Positions 44,825 to 54,717 are shown, counted from the stretch's first letter. The stretch is 64,000 bases of DNA from Shewanella benthica (GCA_023284085.1 JAKVHY010000013.1:62001-126000); one strand, 5' to 3'. Numbers and translations are program-made. Notes: generated from the letters alone by a model not told the origin.

Positions 44825-45723
44825 GTCTTCTTGACCCTAAATTTTTGACGCGCAAAATAGGTTGCCCCAAGCTCAGGAGGAGCTAAAGTTGGCGATAACT
44901 TAGCGATAACATCCTTATCTAACCATGGAGCCAAGGGCTCGGCCAATCCGCCTATCATAGAAAAACGCGGGGGATTCACTTCGAATAGTTTACGAGCGAG
45001 CTCACTGATATAGGCTGCCCCCTCTTTAACGATTTCTTTAGCCACATGGTCTTGCTCATTAGCACATTCAAGTACGGTTCTAGCTAGCTTGGCATAAACA
45101 CTGGAAGTTTGACCCGCCAGGTTTTCGACTATTCCCATGGCGTTATGGACCTTGAAGTGATTGAGGATACGCTCGGTCAGTATGGTTTTTTCTGCGAAGC
45201 CATCGAGATGTAGCAGGGCTTGCTCGGCTGCTTTCAATCCTAACCAGGCACCACTGCCTTTGTCGCCGAGTGCGAAACCATGGCCCCCGAGATACAGATG
45301 TTTATCATCAACATGAGCATATCCGCAGGAGCCCGTTCCCGTAATGATCACCGCACCTTCACCACCGCGATGGGCGCCGATACAAGCGGTATGTAGATCA
45401 GTGGTGACAAACATATCGGCAAAAGGATGTTGCCAGTTGACGATATCTTGATAAAGTCTGGGAACATTCACCCCGGCAAGCCCGACTCCGGCAACGAGTG
45501 CCCTACAGTCTCCTAAGCTCATCCCAGCATCTTTTAACGCTAGCTCAGTCGACATCTGAATGGATTCAAATGTCTGTGATAAACCGTGAAGTGGATTTGC
45601 ACGCCCAGCTACACCAGTACCAATTACTCCATCTTCGCTAGAGTAAATTGTTGCCCTGCATTTACTGCCGCCACCATCAATACCTATAAACAACAGTTTC
45701 TCCTTCGTCTGGTTCACACTCAT
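44821..45723 (-). CDS. nagK: N-acetylglucosamine kinase, BadF/BadG/BcrA/BcrD-type
   Basis: Phosphorylates GlcNAc entering the cell to GlcNAc-6-P, replacing a PTS. 300 residues of the ASKHA ATPase fold: phosphate motif GIDGGGSKCRATIYS, VITGTGSCGYA, GDKGSGAWLG and SMIGGLAEPLAPWL. Start at MSVNQT has GAGG five bases upstream; an upstream TTG start is less likely. First gene of the operon, about 94 bp below a NagR-like operator. Confidence 0.93.
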   Translation of the reverse strand: MSVNQTKEKLLFIGIDGGGSKCRATIYSSEDGVIGTGVAGRANPLHGLSQTFESIQMSTELALKDAGMSLGDCRALVAGVGLAGVNVPRLYQDIVNWQHPFADMFVTTDLHTACIGAHRGGEGAVIITGTGSCGYAHVDDKHLYLGGHGFALGDKGSGAWLGLKAAEQALLHLDGFAEKTILTERILNHFKVHNAMGIVENLAGQTSSVYAKLARTVLECANEQDHVAKEIVKEGAAYISELARKLFEVNPPRFSMIGGLAEPLAPWLDKDVIAKLSPTLAPPELGATYFARQKFRVKKT

Positions 45724-45816
45724 ACAGACCTCATTCACAGTTTTTTTATCCAAGGCTTAGCGTCACTCGCCAATGCCTTGCTTACTGACTAAGTTAACTT
45801 CATGTTACAACACAAA

Positions 45817-45830
45817 TGACAGCGTTGTCA
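45817..45830. promoter_or_regulatory. NagR-like operator 1, upstream of nagK
   Basis: TGACAGCGTTGTCA with flanks AAA/TTT. 14-bp core palindrome matched by three more sites in the window. Confidence 0.88.
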
Positions 45831-45945
45831 TTTGTTTTCTTTCAGCTGGAGACATTAGCCTTAACGCCGCTAAAACACCACTATGAAAGGGAACCAGACT
45901 GGCTGCATTTACACCCAACACACAGCTACAAGTGTTAACCTAATG

Positions 45946-48612
45946 TTACCTCACGATTAAGGAACGCCCTTTTCTCTTACCATCGGCTGCTACGGCCCTA
46001 ACTTCTACTAGGCCATCGACAGAAACAGGTGAATGATAAACAAGCCATTCACTAGCATTGACTCGATACTCGACGGTTAGACCTGGATAGATAAGGTTCG
46101 TCAGCAGCTGTCCGTCATGTATATGAGCACCTACTGTAGGTACCCGATATTCGATGCCTGCCTTATCCAGTTTAACTAACTCTTTTTGACCTAAAGTATT
46201 GGCTATTACGGCCCACTGACTAGCCTGCTCATTGCGCATCTCTTGGGTGAAGTAACCGCTAGTTTGATTATAAACGGCCCCTTTATATTGATAAGGCACT
46301 TCCCAGCTCGCCTTGTGCCAGGCTTTCTCCGCCAAGATGAGTAGACGTGGAAAGGTCATGTATTCGACCACAGCATCACTTCTGAGCGTTTCACTCCAGA
46401 TCTGGCCCTGAAGCCCGGTAAATGACACCCCCTCCTTCATTGGACCACTGACTAACTTACCCGCTTCATCTCGCTTCTCGGTGTCATCGGCTTCGAAGGG
46501 CTTACCTTGAATATCGGTCCACTGCTCAGCATTAGCCGGTAAGTTGTCTGGCATAAAACCATATAACTTACGCTCGTTGGTGTTACGACTCGCCCAGTAA
46601 TATCCATGCTCTTGAGGATCAGCCTCATAGGGGAAGTCGAAATAAAGCATCTCAGGCATACCCAATACCGCATCCCAACCTAAATTGGCTTGCTGATGCG
46701 CGCGGCGAAAACCATTATGTGAGATGACATCCCATACATTAGTTTGGGATGCTTTAGGCATATTTTCAGGACGAGTATGGCTCATACCATCACTCCAACC
46801 AGCAGGCTCTATCCCCTTATCATGCAAGATATTCGAAACTCGCTCGACAAAATAGGCACCAAAATCATCACTTGTGGTCACGCCTTGCTTATTTTCGGCA
46901 AGAAACGCCTTACAAATGGGTGAATTTAACCAGGCACCGGCAGTTTCATCGGCACCAATATGATAAACAGAGAGAGGCTGGCCCGCTTGTTGGTGCAATT
47001 TAGCTATCTCATCAATCACCTTATCGACGAAGTGAAAGGTCGACTCCATACATACGTTAAGGGTGTTATCGTCATAGTATTGGATCGATGAATAAACAGT
47101 GGTGTCTTTGGGATCGACCAAGCGATACTCATTGGCCCCCTTTACGTCGCCTGTTGCAGCTAGCTTACGGTAACGCGCTTCCATCGACTTGATGGCGGCT
47201 CTCGAGTGCCCCGGCATATCCATAGAAGGGATGACCTGAATCTGTCTGGCACCGGCATATTTTAAAATCTCGATATAATCGTCTTTAGAGTAATAGCCAT
47301 TAACCTTAGCATCGGCAAACGGACCACTACCAAGCTGAGGTAACAGACACCTTGTTTCACTCAAGTCATGACATCGTTTACTGCCGATTTCAGTGAGTTC
47401 CGGTAAGCCGTCTATCTCCAGACGCCAACCTTCATCGTCGGCCATATGCAGATGTAGCTTATTGAGTTTATAGGCCGCCATCTGATCTAACATATCCAGC
47501 ACCAACTGCTTGCTGTGGAAGTTTCTCGACACATCGATATGCATGCCGCGAAAATCATAGCGCGGAGAGTCTTCCACTCTCATGGTGTTAATAACCAAGT
47601 CATGACTATCGAGAAGGCTGGTCAATGAAGATAGACCATAGGAGAAACCCGCATCATCGGCCGCAGAAATGGTGATTTGATCCTTAGTGATATCTAGCAG
47701 GTATGAGCCAGGTGTTGATTTAATTCCCAGTGGCAAGAAGCTGACGGCTAGACCAGACGATGACTCTTTAACACCTATGCGGCTTAGACGAGCAAGGGCG
47801 GCATCGATGGCTTGGCGTTTAACATCATTAAGTTCAAGCTTGATGCCGCTTTTTAGGGATACAGGCTTATCGGTTGAACTGACTTCAACCCTCAAAGGAG
47901 TAGGGATTATCGTGTTGGTGACCAGCTCAGGCTGAAAATCTATTCCCTGATTAGCCTGAAATAGTACTTCAGCGGTCGCCCACTTCACTTCATCTGTATC
48001 ACTGCGCTTATACTGTTTATCTTCATCGGTGAAGGACACCACATAGGGGCGAAGCTCCATACCGGTTTCACTGTCCAGCGTCACTGCAGTGCTCTTGATA
48101 AGAACAGGCGCTAACCCTCCTGATACCAGGTAATAATTTGGCATAGCATCTGTTTCAGATAGTTGCCATAGCTCACCTTTAAACTCTATGGTCTTAGTGA
48201 CGCCCTTCTTGAGTCCTTGAAACTTAGCTGTCGGCGCTAACTTATGTAGATCGCCTTTCACTCGAGTAATAGTAAATTCATCTGAATTAACCGACTTTAC
48301 GGGCCGCATCTGGCTGAAGTAGATAGACCAACCTTGACTATCTAAGTCGACAGCCGAAGTCAGATCTATCTGCGCCGTGAAGCAACGGCCATCGACACCG
48401 GAAGTCGGACAGCCTTCTGGATGGTTAGTCACGACACGATACTTGATATCTAATGTATCACCAAGTGCGTTCAATTGTGCTTGATCTAGGCTGTTAGCCT
48501 TAGCTTGACTGGACTGCGCAGACACTTGCTTATTCGTTTCAGTTTTTACATCGGAGCAAGCGCTCGTTGCTAACACCAGCGTGATTGCGGCAGTGATCAA
48601 CTTCAATTTCAT
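45946..48612 (-). CDS. hex: Beta-hexosaminidase, GH20, lipoprotein
   Basis: Releases terminal GlcNAc from chito-oligosaccharides. 888 residues with lipobox TSAC (Cys19). Then come the carbohydrate-binding CHB_HEX domain (residues ~50-190) and a GH20b domain. The TIM barrel (~345-780) contains YDFRGMHIDVSRNF, KLNKLHLHMADDEGWRLEI and the catalytic Asp-Glu pair in YHIGADETAGAW. A C-terminal CHB_HEX_C domain ends in GRSLIVR. It supplies GlcNAc to NagK/NagA. About 190 bp separate its stop codon from the nagK promoter region. Confidence 0.93.
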   Translation of the reverse strand: MKLKLITAAITLVLATSACSDVKTETNKQVSAQSSQAKANSLDQAQLNALGDTLDIKYRVVTNHPEGCPTSGVDGRCFTAQIDLTSAVDLDSQGWSIYFSQMRPVKSVNSDEFTITRVKGDLHKLAPTAKFQGLKKGVTKTIEFKGELWQLSETDAMPNYYLVSGGLAPVLIKSTAVTLDSETGMELRPYVVSFTDEDKQYKRSDTDEVKWATAEVLFQANQGIDFQPELVTNTIIPTPLRVEVSSTDKPVSLKSGIKLELNDVKRQAIDAALARLSRIGVKESSSGLAVSFLPLGIKSTPGSYLLDITKDQITISAADDAGFSYGLSSLTSLLDSHDLVINTMRVEDSPRYDFRGMHIDVSRNFHSKQLVLDMLDQMAAYKLNKLHLHMADDEGWRLEIDGLPELTEIGSKRCHDLSETRCLLPQLGSGPFADAKVNGYYSKDDYIEILKYAGARQIQVIPSMDMPGHSRAAIKSMEARYRKLAATGDVKGANEYRLVDPKDTTVYSSIQYYDDNTLNVCMESTFHFVDKVIDEIAKLHQQAGQPLSVYHIGADETAGAWLNSPICKAFLAENKQGVTTSDDFGAYFVERVSNILHDKGIEPAGWSDGMSHTRPENMPKASQTNVWDVISHNGFRRAHQQANLGWDAVLGMPEMLYFDFPYEADPQEHGYYWASRNTNERKLYGFMPDNLPANAEQWTDIQGKPFEADDTEKRDEAGKLVSGPMKEGVSFTGLQGQIWSETLRSDAVVEYMTFPRLLILAEKAWHKASWEVPYQYKGAVYNQTSGYFTQEMRNEQASQWAVIANTLGQKELVKLDKAGIEYRVPTVGAHIHDGQLLTNLIYPGLTVEYRVNASEWLVYHSPVSVDGLVEVRAVAADGKRKGRSLIVR

Positions 48613-49063
48613 TCTATCCCTCTACTATGATTCGATATCCGCTCACTTCGAGATGAAATGAGCTGGCTTAGCCGCAATTCCCCCCCTAAATATAACCACT
48701 ATTCGCACCTCAATTAACCTTTAAGGCGCTAGGCTGTACCAGAGACTGTGGACAACAATATGTTGATTTTATGTCAATACTAAATGATGTCAGTTCATGC
48801 TCTCTGACGCAAACCTAGTCAGACGCTAAGCTCAAACTGACTCGTTCTGAAAGGTGTGAGATGGATTTTAGGTGGGCCTTTGAAGGAAGTCGTCAACCTC
48901 AGAGATCTCGGTTATCTGTTTACAAGATTAAACTCTCTCATCAATTGTAGCGCCTCTCTTATACACCTTAAATCTGGATCACCTTTCTATTAGCATGAGC
49001 AAGAGTGTTTGGATCTTTTCGCTTACAACTTCAGCAGCTATTTCATATAGTCAAAACTCACAT

Positions 49064-49112
49064 AAAAAAAAGCTAGGTGATTCATCACATAAATACTGAC
49101 AAAACACCTAGC
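49064..49112 (-). terminator. Minus-strand terminator-like hairpin in the gene-free region
   Basis: GCTAGGTG (49072-49079) pairs with CACCTAGC (49105-49112); the loop holds a second small hairpin GTGATTCATCAC. On the minus strand it is followed by eight U. It lies ~145 bp from NagR-like operator 2 and ~450 bp before the hex start codon. Confidence 0.65.
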
Positions 49113-49257
49113 CAAGTCTAGTTTCTGGGGAGAGACTATTGAAATTTCAAACACAAATGTAATTCAGTTTTACCCTATTACATTTGCCAAAAACATGAAT
49201 CAGGAGACCTCTTCCTATCCATGCAGACCTTACAAGACAACTCATCACACAAGCAGA

Positions 49258-49271
49258 TGACAACGCTGTCA
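49258..49271. promoter_or_regulatory. NagR-like operator 2
   Basis: TGACAACGCTGTCA with TTT to the right. 646 bp upstream of hex and 302 bp upstream of the SapC gene, so its target is not obvious. Confidence 0.85.
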
Positions 49272-49409
49272 TTTACAAACATACACAAGAGCACACAGAA
49301 TATCTACATTTTTTTGACATTCATTTAGATCTCTTGCTCAAGCTAGCTAGGGCTAGATAACTTGTTCTTATTAATTTTATACAACTGCTTGGCTTGCGAC
49401 ACCAAAATA

Positions 49410-49423
49410 TGACAACGCTGTCA
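49410..49423. promoter_or_regulatory. NagR-like operator 3, upstream of the SapC gene
   Basis: TGACAACGCTGTCA with AAAATA/AAAA flanks, about 150 bp upstream of the SapC start. Confidence 0.85.
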
Positions 49424-49470
49424 AAAGTTGATAACATTATTGTATATATTCTCCTCCCCTCTATGTCACA

Positions 49471-49498
49471 GGGTTCAGGGTTCAGGGTTCAGGGTTCA
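49471..49498. repeat. Heptamer tandem repeat (GGGTTCA)x4
   Basis: Four perfect 7-bp copies in the leader between operator 3 and the SapC gene. Confidence 0.95.
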
Positions 49499-49572
49499 CA
49501 CAATAATTTTCGATTCAGGCAACGAGTTCACTCAAATAAGAATGATAAAAATATAATTCGAGGAAAAATAAT

Positions 49573-50292
49573 ATGACAAATATCTCTCCATTAAACTCTA
49601 CAAAACACCTGGATATTGCTATAAAAGAGTCTAATGATCACAGTCGATTCTCTGAGCAAAGTCTGATCCCTATAGTCGTACAAGAGTTTGCAGTATTAGC
49701 GACTGAATTTCCCATCGTATTTGTTAAAAATACAGAAAATGGTCAGTTCACTCCTATTGCCATGATGGGAATTAAGAGCAACTTCAATTTATATTGCCAG
49801 TCAAATAACTGGAGCGCAGCCGTCACACCCGTTGGGTTCAGTAATGCACCACTGTCTTTAATGCAAACATCAAAAAATAGCGATGAAATCATGGTTTGTA
49901 TTGATGATGAGAGCGAGCTTGTTTCATCAGAAGGCAATAAGTTATTTGATGCATCAGGTGAGCAAACTGAGTACCTCAAAAAACGCTCCAATGCGCTACT
50001 CGATTTAGCCAGCTTTACTCAGCAGACAAATGGCATAACCAAGTACTTTGCAGAACTGAAACTACTCACGCCTAAACAACTGACAGTTAAACTGAGTGAT
50101 GAGAGCCTAAACGTTAATATTGATGGAGTGTACATCATTGATGAGAAGGCCTTGAATGAGCTAAAGGATGAGGATTTTCTTACTCTAAAAAATAAAGGAT
50201 TATTGCCACTTATTTATGCTCACCTAACGTCTCTGAATCAGATTGCTCGATTAATCATTAAGCAAAATGAGTTTGATAACCTGCAGTCATAA
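49573..50292 (+). CDS. SapC-family protein
   Basis: 239-residue soluble protein of the SapC family: FAVLATEFPIVFVKNTENGQ, then FTPIAMMGIKSNFNLYC and LLPLIYAHLTSLNQIARLI at the C-terminus. No signal peptide. Molecular function unknown. Members are often found beside TonB-dependent receptors and tryptophan-halogenase-like proteins in glycan utilisation loci, as here. GAGG precedes the ATG, and operator 3 puts it under the NagR-like regulator. Convergent with the halogenase gene. Confidence 0.85.
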   Translation: MTNISPLNSTKHLDIAIKESNDHSRFSEQSLIPIVVQEFAVLATEFPIVFVKNTENGQFTPIAMMGIKSNFNLYCQSNNWSAAVTPVGFSNAPLSLMQTSKNSDEIMVCIDDESELVSSEGNKLFDASGEQTEYLKKRSNALLDLASFTQQTNGITKYFAELKLLTPKQLTVKLSDESLNVNIDGVYIIDEKALNELKDEDFLTLKNKGLLPLIYAHLTSLNQIARLIIKQNEFDNLQS

Positions 50293-50455
50293 GCAAACAA
50301 AGCTAACTCCCACCTCAATGGAGAGTGAGGTAACAAGGTGAACTCATCAACAAATATGTGATGGTGGGAGGAACAGCAGGCAGGATGACAACTAGCCTGC
50401 TTCACAGCGTAAGAGTTCTTACGATGTTTCAGTCAATCTCGTCGACTAAAGCAAG

Positions 50456-51982
50456 CTAGATTGATTGCAGTCCATGCTCTTTTATCTTATTGAGTAGTTC
50501 TCGATGCTCTGGCAGTTCCTGTGTGAGTTGCTTGCCAATTTCAGCAAGGTGCAAAGACTGCTTATTGGCAAGGCTCATCTGTTCATCTGTTAGCGCATCA
50601 ACTTGAGTTTTATACTTCATCCCATATAGAACATAGAGATAATTCTCCAGATCGAACACCTCAAATTTACTAAAGAAATCCTCTCTATTAGGCACATAAG
50701 TCTCCCACAGAGATAGCTTTCTCGCTAACTCATCAGGAATAGTATTTGGATCCCTGTTATCGATCCAAAACTGAGAATCCGTTCTATCCGATAGGCAGTA
50801 ATGTAGCTTAATAAACTCCACGACTCTCTCCCATGCATACTTCATAACCTGATTGAATTGAGTTTCAATATCTTCCATTTTCGCTACAGATTTGGGAAAG
50901 CGATTAGCGATATAGCCGGCAGCAAAGTCAGTAAGCAAAATAGAAGTTGCCTCTAAAGGCTCTAAGAATCCCTGGGCTAACCCGAGACAAATACAGTTTT
51001 GATGCCAAAACTTCTCTCTGTATCCCACTGTCATAGGCAGAAAGCGATAATTTAAATCAGATAAGCCTCCTCCCAAGTATTTATCTAACTTATCTATGGC
51101 TGTCTTGTCATCCATATATTTAGTCGAGTAAACAAAGCCCACTCCCCGTCTATTCGATAAAGCGATATCCCAGATCCAACCAGCTTGGTGAGCCGTGGCT
51201 ATAGTGAATGGTGGGATAGATTCATTGATATCAGTAGGTACCTGTACGACCAACGCCCTATCCACCAAGAGCTGCTTTGACTTATCAACAAAAGGCACCT
51301 TAAGCGCTTTATCTATAATCAGAGATTCAAATCCAGTGCAATCAATGTAGAGGTCAAATTTAAGCTCGCCATGGGTATCGGTAACGAGTGAGCTAACAGC
51401 TCCAGAATCATTGAGTTTAACCTCACTGACATTGGCGATCACATGTTCTACATGAAACTTCTCTCGGCCATTTTTTGCCAAAAGCTTTGCAAATTTTGCC
51501 GCATTTAAATGATAAGCATACCCAAGTGAACCAGCATACTCAGGGGTTGTGATCTTCTTCGGAGCCTTGAGGGCTTCACAAGCAGTAAACTGAGGTGAAA
51601 CACAGCTAGCATAATCACGCCCTTGCTTGCTAAGCCACAAAGGAGTTAAATCCTCCCCCATGGGTGATGGCATATCAAACAAGTGATGGAAGAAGTTGCC
51701 TTTCCCATGATTATCTTGATCTAGCCAATTAGAAAATTTTATCGACTGCTTAAATGTCACATCACATTGTGCAATAAACTCACTTTCACTTATGCCAAAG
51801 CTCTGTAGCGACTTTTTTATTGCTGGGACGGTTCCTTCTCCAACCCCAATTGTCGGAATATCAGGGGACTCAATCAAAGTCACGGACACATTTTCAGTGT
51901 TAAACAAAGCTTTACCAAGGTGATTTGCAGCTAGCCAACCTGCTGTTCCACCTCCAACGATAACGACCTTTTTAATATCCAT
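50456..51982 (-). CDS. Flavin-dependent tryptophan halogenase-like protein
   Basis: 508-residue FAD-dependent monooxygenase-fold protein. FAD motif VVIVGGGTAGWLAANHLGKA, then PTIGVGEGTVPAIKKSL with the conserved active-site Lys region, YIDCTGFESLI, GWIWDIALSNRRGVGFVYS in place of the usual W-x-W-x-I-P, and AQGFLEPLEATSI. The usual proline in W-x-W-x-I-P is Ala here. In TonB-receptor/SapC loci these proteins are unlikely to chlorinate free tryptophan; the real substrate is unknown. About 110 bp after the TonB receptor gene, past a hairpin. Confidence 0.9.
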   Translation of the reverse strand: MDIKKVVIVGGGTAGWLAANHLGKALFNTENVSVTLIESPDIPTIGVGEGTVPAIKKSLQSFGISESEFIAQCDVTFKQSIKFSNWLDQDNHGKGNFFHHLFDMPSPMGEDLTPLWLSKQGRDYASCVSPQFTACEALKAPKKITTPEYAGSLGYAYHLNAAKFAKLLAKNGREKFHVEHVIANVSEVKLNDSGAVSSLVTDTHGELKFDLYIDCTGFESLIIDKALKVPFVDKSKQLLVDRALVVQVPTDINESIPPFTIATAHQAGWIWDIALSNRRGVGFVYSTKYMDDKTAIDKLDKYLGGGLSDLNYRFLPMTVGYREKFWHQNCICLGLAQGFLEPLEATSILLTDFAAGYIANRFPKSVAKMEDIETQFNQVMKYAWERVVEFIKLHYCLSDRTDSQFWIDNRDPNTIPDELARKLSLWETYVPNREDFFSKFEVFDLENYLYVLYGMKYKTQVDALTDEQMSLANKQSLHLAEIGKQLTQELPEHRELLNKIKEHGLQSI

Positions 51983-52042
51983 ACTAAGCCTTTTACATTA
52001 GTTGATTAACGGTATATCAATACCAAATTCATGACTCAATAA

Positions 52043-52066
52043 AAAGCCCAGCATGAGCTGGGCTTT
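52043..52066 (-). terminator. Hairpin between the TonB receptor and halogenase genes (minus strand)
   Basis: AAAGCCCAGC-ATGA-GCTGGGCTTT with TTTTTATTG on the minus strand. Probably lets the receptor be made in excess over the halogenase. Confidence 0.88.
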
Positions 52067-52092
52067 CGTCTATTTACAAGAATAATGAGTGA

Positions 52093-54717
52093 TTAGAAGC
52101 GTAAAGCTACACCAACCTTGTAACGAGCTTCACCTTCGAAGCTCCATACTGGGTAGTCAGCCTTGAACTCCGGAATAACTTCAGCGTCAAGTGGCGCAAC
52201 ACCAACTTGAATACTATCTTCCTCAGTCAAGTTAACCGCTTCAAAAGTAATATCCATCCACTCAGTAATACTGTAACCAGCACTTAAGTCTAATGTGCCG
52301 TAATCCTGGTGCTGACGGTTACCGTAGAAACCTGGTAATTCACGCATCATGTACTCGCTACGCCAGTTATAGGCTAGACGAGCAGTAAAGCTATCGTTCT
52401 CATAGTAACCAACTAAGTTTACTGTGTGCTTAGAAGAGTCCGAGAATACGCCCATTTGATCTGGGTAGTTTTCAGAAGGAGAACCTGCATCTGCATAAGT
52501 ATAGTTAGCAGCATAACCAAATCCACTATCAAACGAGTCCTGTAGCTGTAATTCAACACCTTCGATACGACCGCCATTAGCATTATACTTTTCACTAACA
52601 GTCCAGCAGTCATAAACACCAACTCCACAAGAACTATAACCTTGATCTCTCAGGTCATTATCTTCGATACCAATCTGTTGGTTAAGCTTCTGACGAGTAG
52701 AGATAAATGAGCTCACATCCTTGATAAAGTATGTAACTGCAGCAAGACCTTCACCGCCAAAATACCACTCTAAGCTAACGTCAGCCTGGGTCGCTTTAAA
52801 TGGATCTAAAGAAACAGAACCGCGATTAACTTTTTCGTTACCCGGAGTACCATCATTCAAACCAGGTAATGTCGATGTCGCGAATAACTCTGAATAGTTA
52901 GGACGAGAGATAACTTGAGACGCTGAGGTACGTAAAATGAGATCTGATGCTAAATCAAATGCTACGTTAATGCTTGGCAGTACATCGCTATAACTAGCTG
53001 TATCAGTACTAACAGTATCGGCGAACTCACCGGTATCGCTTAGTGCATAGTAATCAGATTCGATATCTGTTGAAACAAAGCGAAGACCAAAGTTACCGCG
53101 AATACCTTCCGCTTCAAAATTAGCCATAGCGTAAAGGGCCAAGTTCTGCTCATTGAGCGTGCCATAACCCGACTTATCACGAGTAAAGCCATCGATTGCC
53201 GCATTTGCATCTGAGATCATGGCATCAAAATTAGGCTTTGGAAGTGTAAACCCTGCACCTGAAGACATAGTGCCACTGTAGTAATATGAAGCGTCACGAG
53301 AAGCTATCTCACCAACATTTGCAACGTCAGTCTGCTGTGTCACATCATGATCCGCATAACGTATACCAGTCTTGAATGCTGTAATAGCACCTAACTCAAC
53401 TGGGATTGTTACATCAAATTGTGCATAAGTTTCTTCATCTGTGTTTGGCTGCTTCTTAAGTGCCCATCCAGCGGAAGCAAGTTCACCATTAAAGTCACTT
53501 GAATCAAATGCTTTGTTTGCAATATCGATAGCAATGATTTCACCAGTCGCATCATAGTGTCCCGCGAAATCACTAGACTGACCGATTGAGTTACCATAGT
53601 TAGAAGTCAGGCTTGTACCACCTTCAGCTGAAGTATTACCTATACGACCTTCTAGCGTGAAATTCTCAGCTTCATAGTTAAAATCGAAATCATAGGTATC
53701 AGATTTCATCTCTGCTTTACGTGCCCAAGTTTGAGCCCAAGCAAAAGCGTCTACGCCTGAATGAGTGATATCGGTACAAACACCAGCAGCATTTGTTTGA
53801 TTACACGTTGATTCACCTTGCTGGGTAGGAAACAAGAAAATAGAGGTGTTAGCATTATCAGCTTTCAAATCTAAACTCATTACTGTCAAACCGAACTCTA
53901 AACTATCCGTTGGACGGTATTGAGCTGCAACATTAATGGCGGTACGTTCACGATCTTGCTGGAACGTTGTCGGAACGATTTCGCCCCAACCAAGAAGAGT
54001 CTCGATACCATTTCGTTGGTATGCAGTTTGCGAACCAGCAGCAGAGACCAAAACACCAAAGGTTTCACTTTCATTTTTCCAGCTGTAAAGGCCAGATAAT
54101 GCAGGGTCAGTCTCTTCAGAAACCGTACCGTAGTCGCCTTTTACACTTAAAAATACTGTATTTGCATCTAGATCAAGCGGTTTACGAGTCTTGACGATAA
54201 CCGTACCACCGATACCACCTTCGGTAATATCTGCTTGAGAAGACTTATAAACTTCAATTCCACTTACCATTTCAGGTGGAAGAAGTGAGTAGTTAAAACT
54301 ACGGTCAATCGCTTGCTGATCAAACCAACCCGTTGAAGATACAGAGTGGCCATTTAACAAAGTTCGGGTCAACTGTGAAGAAGCACCACGAATTGAAACT
54401 TGCTGTCCCTGACCAAATTGGCGAGAAACACTAACACCAGGAATACGCGCTAATGATTCACCCACATCACCGTCAGGAAATTTACCGATATCTTCAGCTG
54501 ATACTGCGTCAACAACTGCATTAGAAAATCGTTTTGCATTAACTGAAGCTTTCATTGAGGCTCGCATACCACGCACTTCAATTTTTTCAATATTTTCATC
54601 TGCTTCTACTGCGGTGTTGTCAGCATCAGCCGCAACAGCAGACATAGAGACTGCAGTACCGAGCAATAGCGCTATATTTGTAGCTAGTACACTTTTCTTA
54701 AAATTAGATGGTCGCAT
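52093..54717 (-). CDS. TonB-dependent receptor, probable chito-oligosaccharide/GlcNAc uptake
   Basis: 874-residue outer-membrane active transporter. Signal peptide to about residue 30 (MRPSNFKKSVLATNIALLLG...), a TonB-box-like ENIEKIEVRG, and plug domain (DIGKFPDGDVGESLARIPGV, then GGIGGTVIVKTRKPLDL). A long barrel ends in KVGVALRF with terminal Phe. I start at MRPSNFK, which has GGAAGGGAAACGAG upstream. Operator 4 lies 61 bp before the start, so it belongs to the GlcNAc regulon; substrate inferred from that only. Confidence 0.93.
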   Translation of the reverse strand: MRPSNFKKSVLATNIALLLGTAVSMSAVAADADNTAVEADENIEKIEVRGMRASMKASVNAKRFSNAVVDAVSAEDIGKFPDGDVGESLARIPGVSVSRQFGQGQQVSIRGASSQLTRTLLNGHSVSSTGWFDQQAIDRSFNYSLLPPEMVSGIEVYKSSQADITEGGIGGTVIVKTRKPLDLDANTVFLSVKGDYGTVSEETDPALSGLYSWKNESETFGVLVSAAGSQTAYQRNGIETLLGWGEIVPTTFQQDRERTAINVAAQYRPTDSLEFGLTVMSLDLKADNANTSIFLFPTQQGESTCNQTNAAGVCTDITHSGVDAFAWAQTWARKAEMKSDTYDFDFNYEAENFTLEGRIGNTSAEGGTSLTSNYGNSIGQSSDFAGHYDATGEIIAIDIANKAFDSSDFNGELASAGWALKKQPNTDEETYAQFDVTIPVELGAITAFKTGIRYADHDVTQQTDVANVGEIASRDASYYYSGTMSSGAGFTLPKPNFDAMISDANAAIDGFTRDKSGYGTLNEQNLALYAMANFEAEGIRGNFGLRFVSTDIESDYYALSDTGEFADTVSTDTASYSDVLPSINVAFDLASDLILRTSASQVISRPNYSELFATSTLPGLNDGTPGNEKVNRGSVSLDPFKATQADVSLEWYFGGEGLAAVTYFIKDVSSFISTRQKLNQQIGIEDNDLRDQGYSSCGVGVYDCWTVSEKYNANGGRIEGVELQLQDSFDSGFGYAANYTYADAGSPSENYPDQMGVFSDSSKHTVNLVGYYENDSFTARLAYNWRSEYMMRELPGFYGNRQHQDYGTLDLSAGYSITEWMDITFEAVNLTEEDSIQVGVAPLDAEVIPEFKADYPVWSFEGEARYKVGVALRF

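Larger units (their letters stand above)
48613..49572. other. 960-bp gene-free region with two NagR-like operators and a minus-strand terminator
   Basis: Contains the hex promoter side, a hairpin plus oligo-U on the minus strand at 49064-49112, operators at 49258-49271 and 49410-49423, and the (GGGTTCA)x4 repeat. No convincing protein gene. A 32-codon minus-strand ORF (MSCLVRSAWIGRGLLIHVFG...) between operator 2 and the hairpin lacks a clear ribosome-binding site. Confidence 0.6.

Noticed and set aside
49394..49576. 60-codon plus-strand ORF before the SapC gene
   Set aside because: It runs through operator 3 and the heptamer repeat and lacks a ribosome-binding site; a chance frame.
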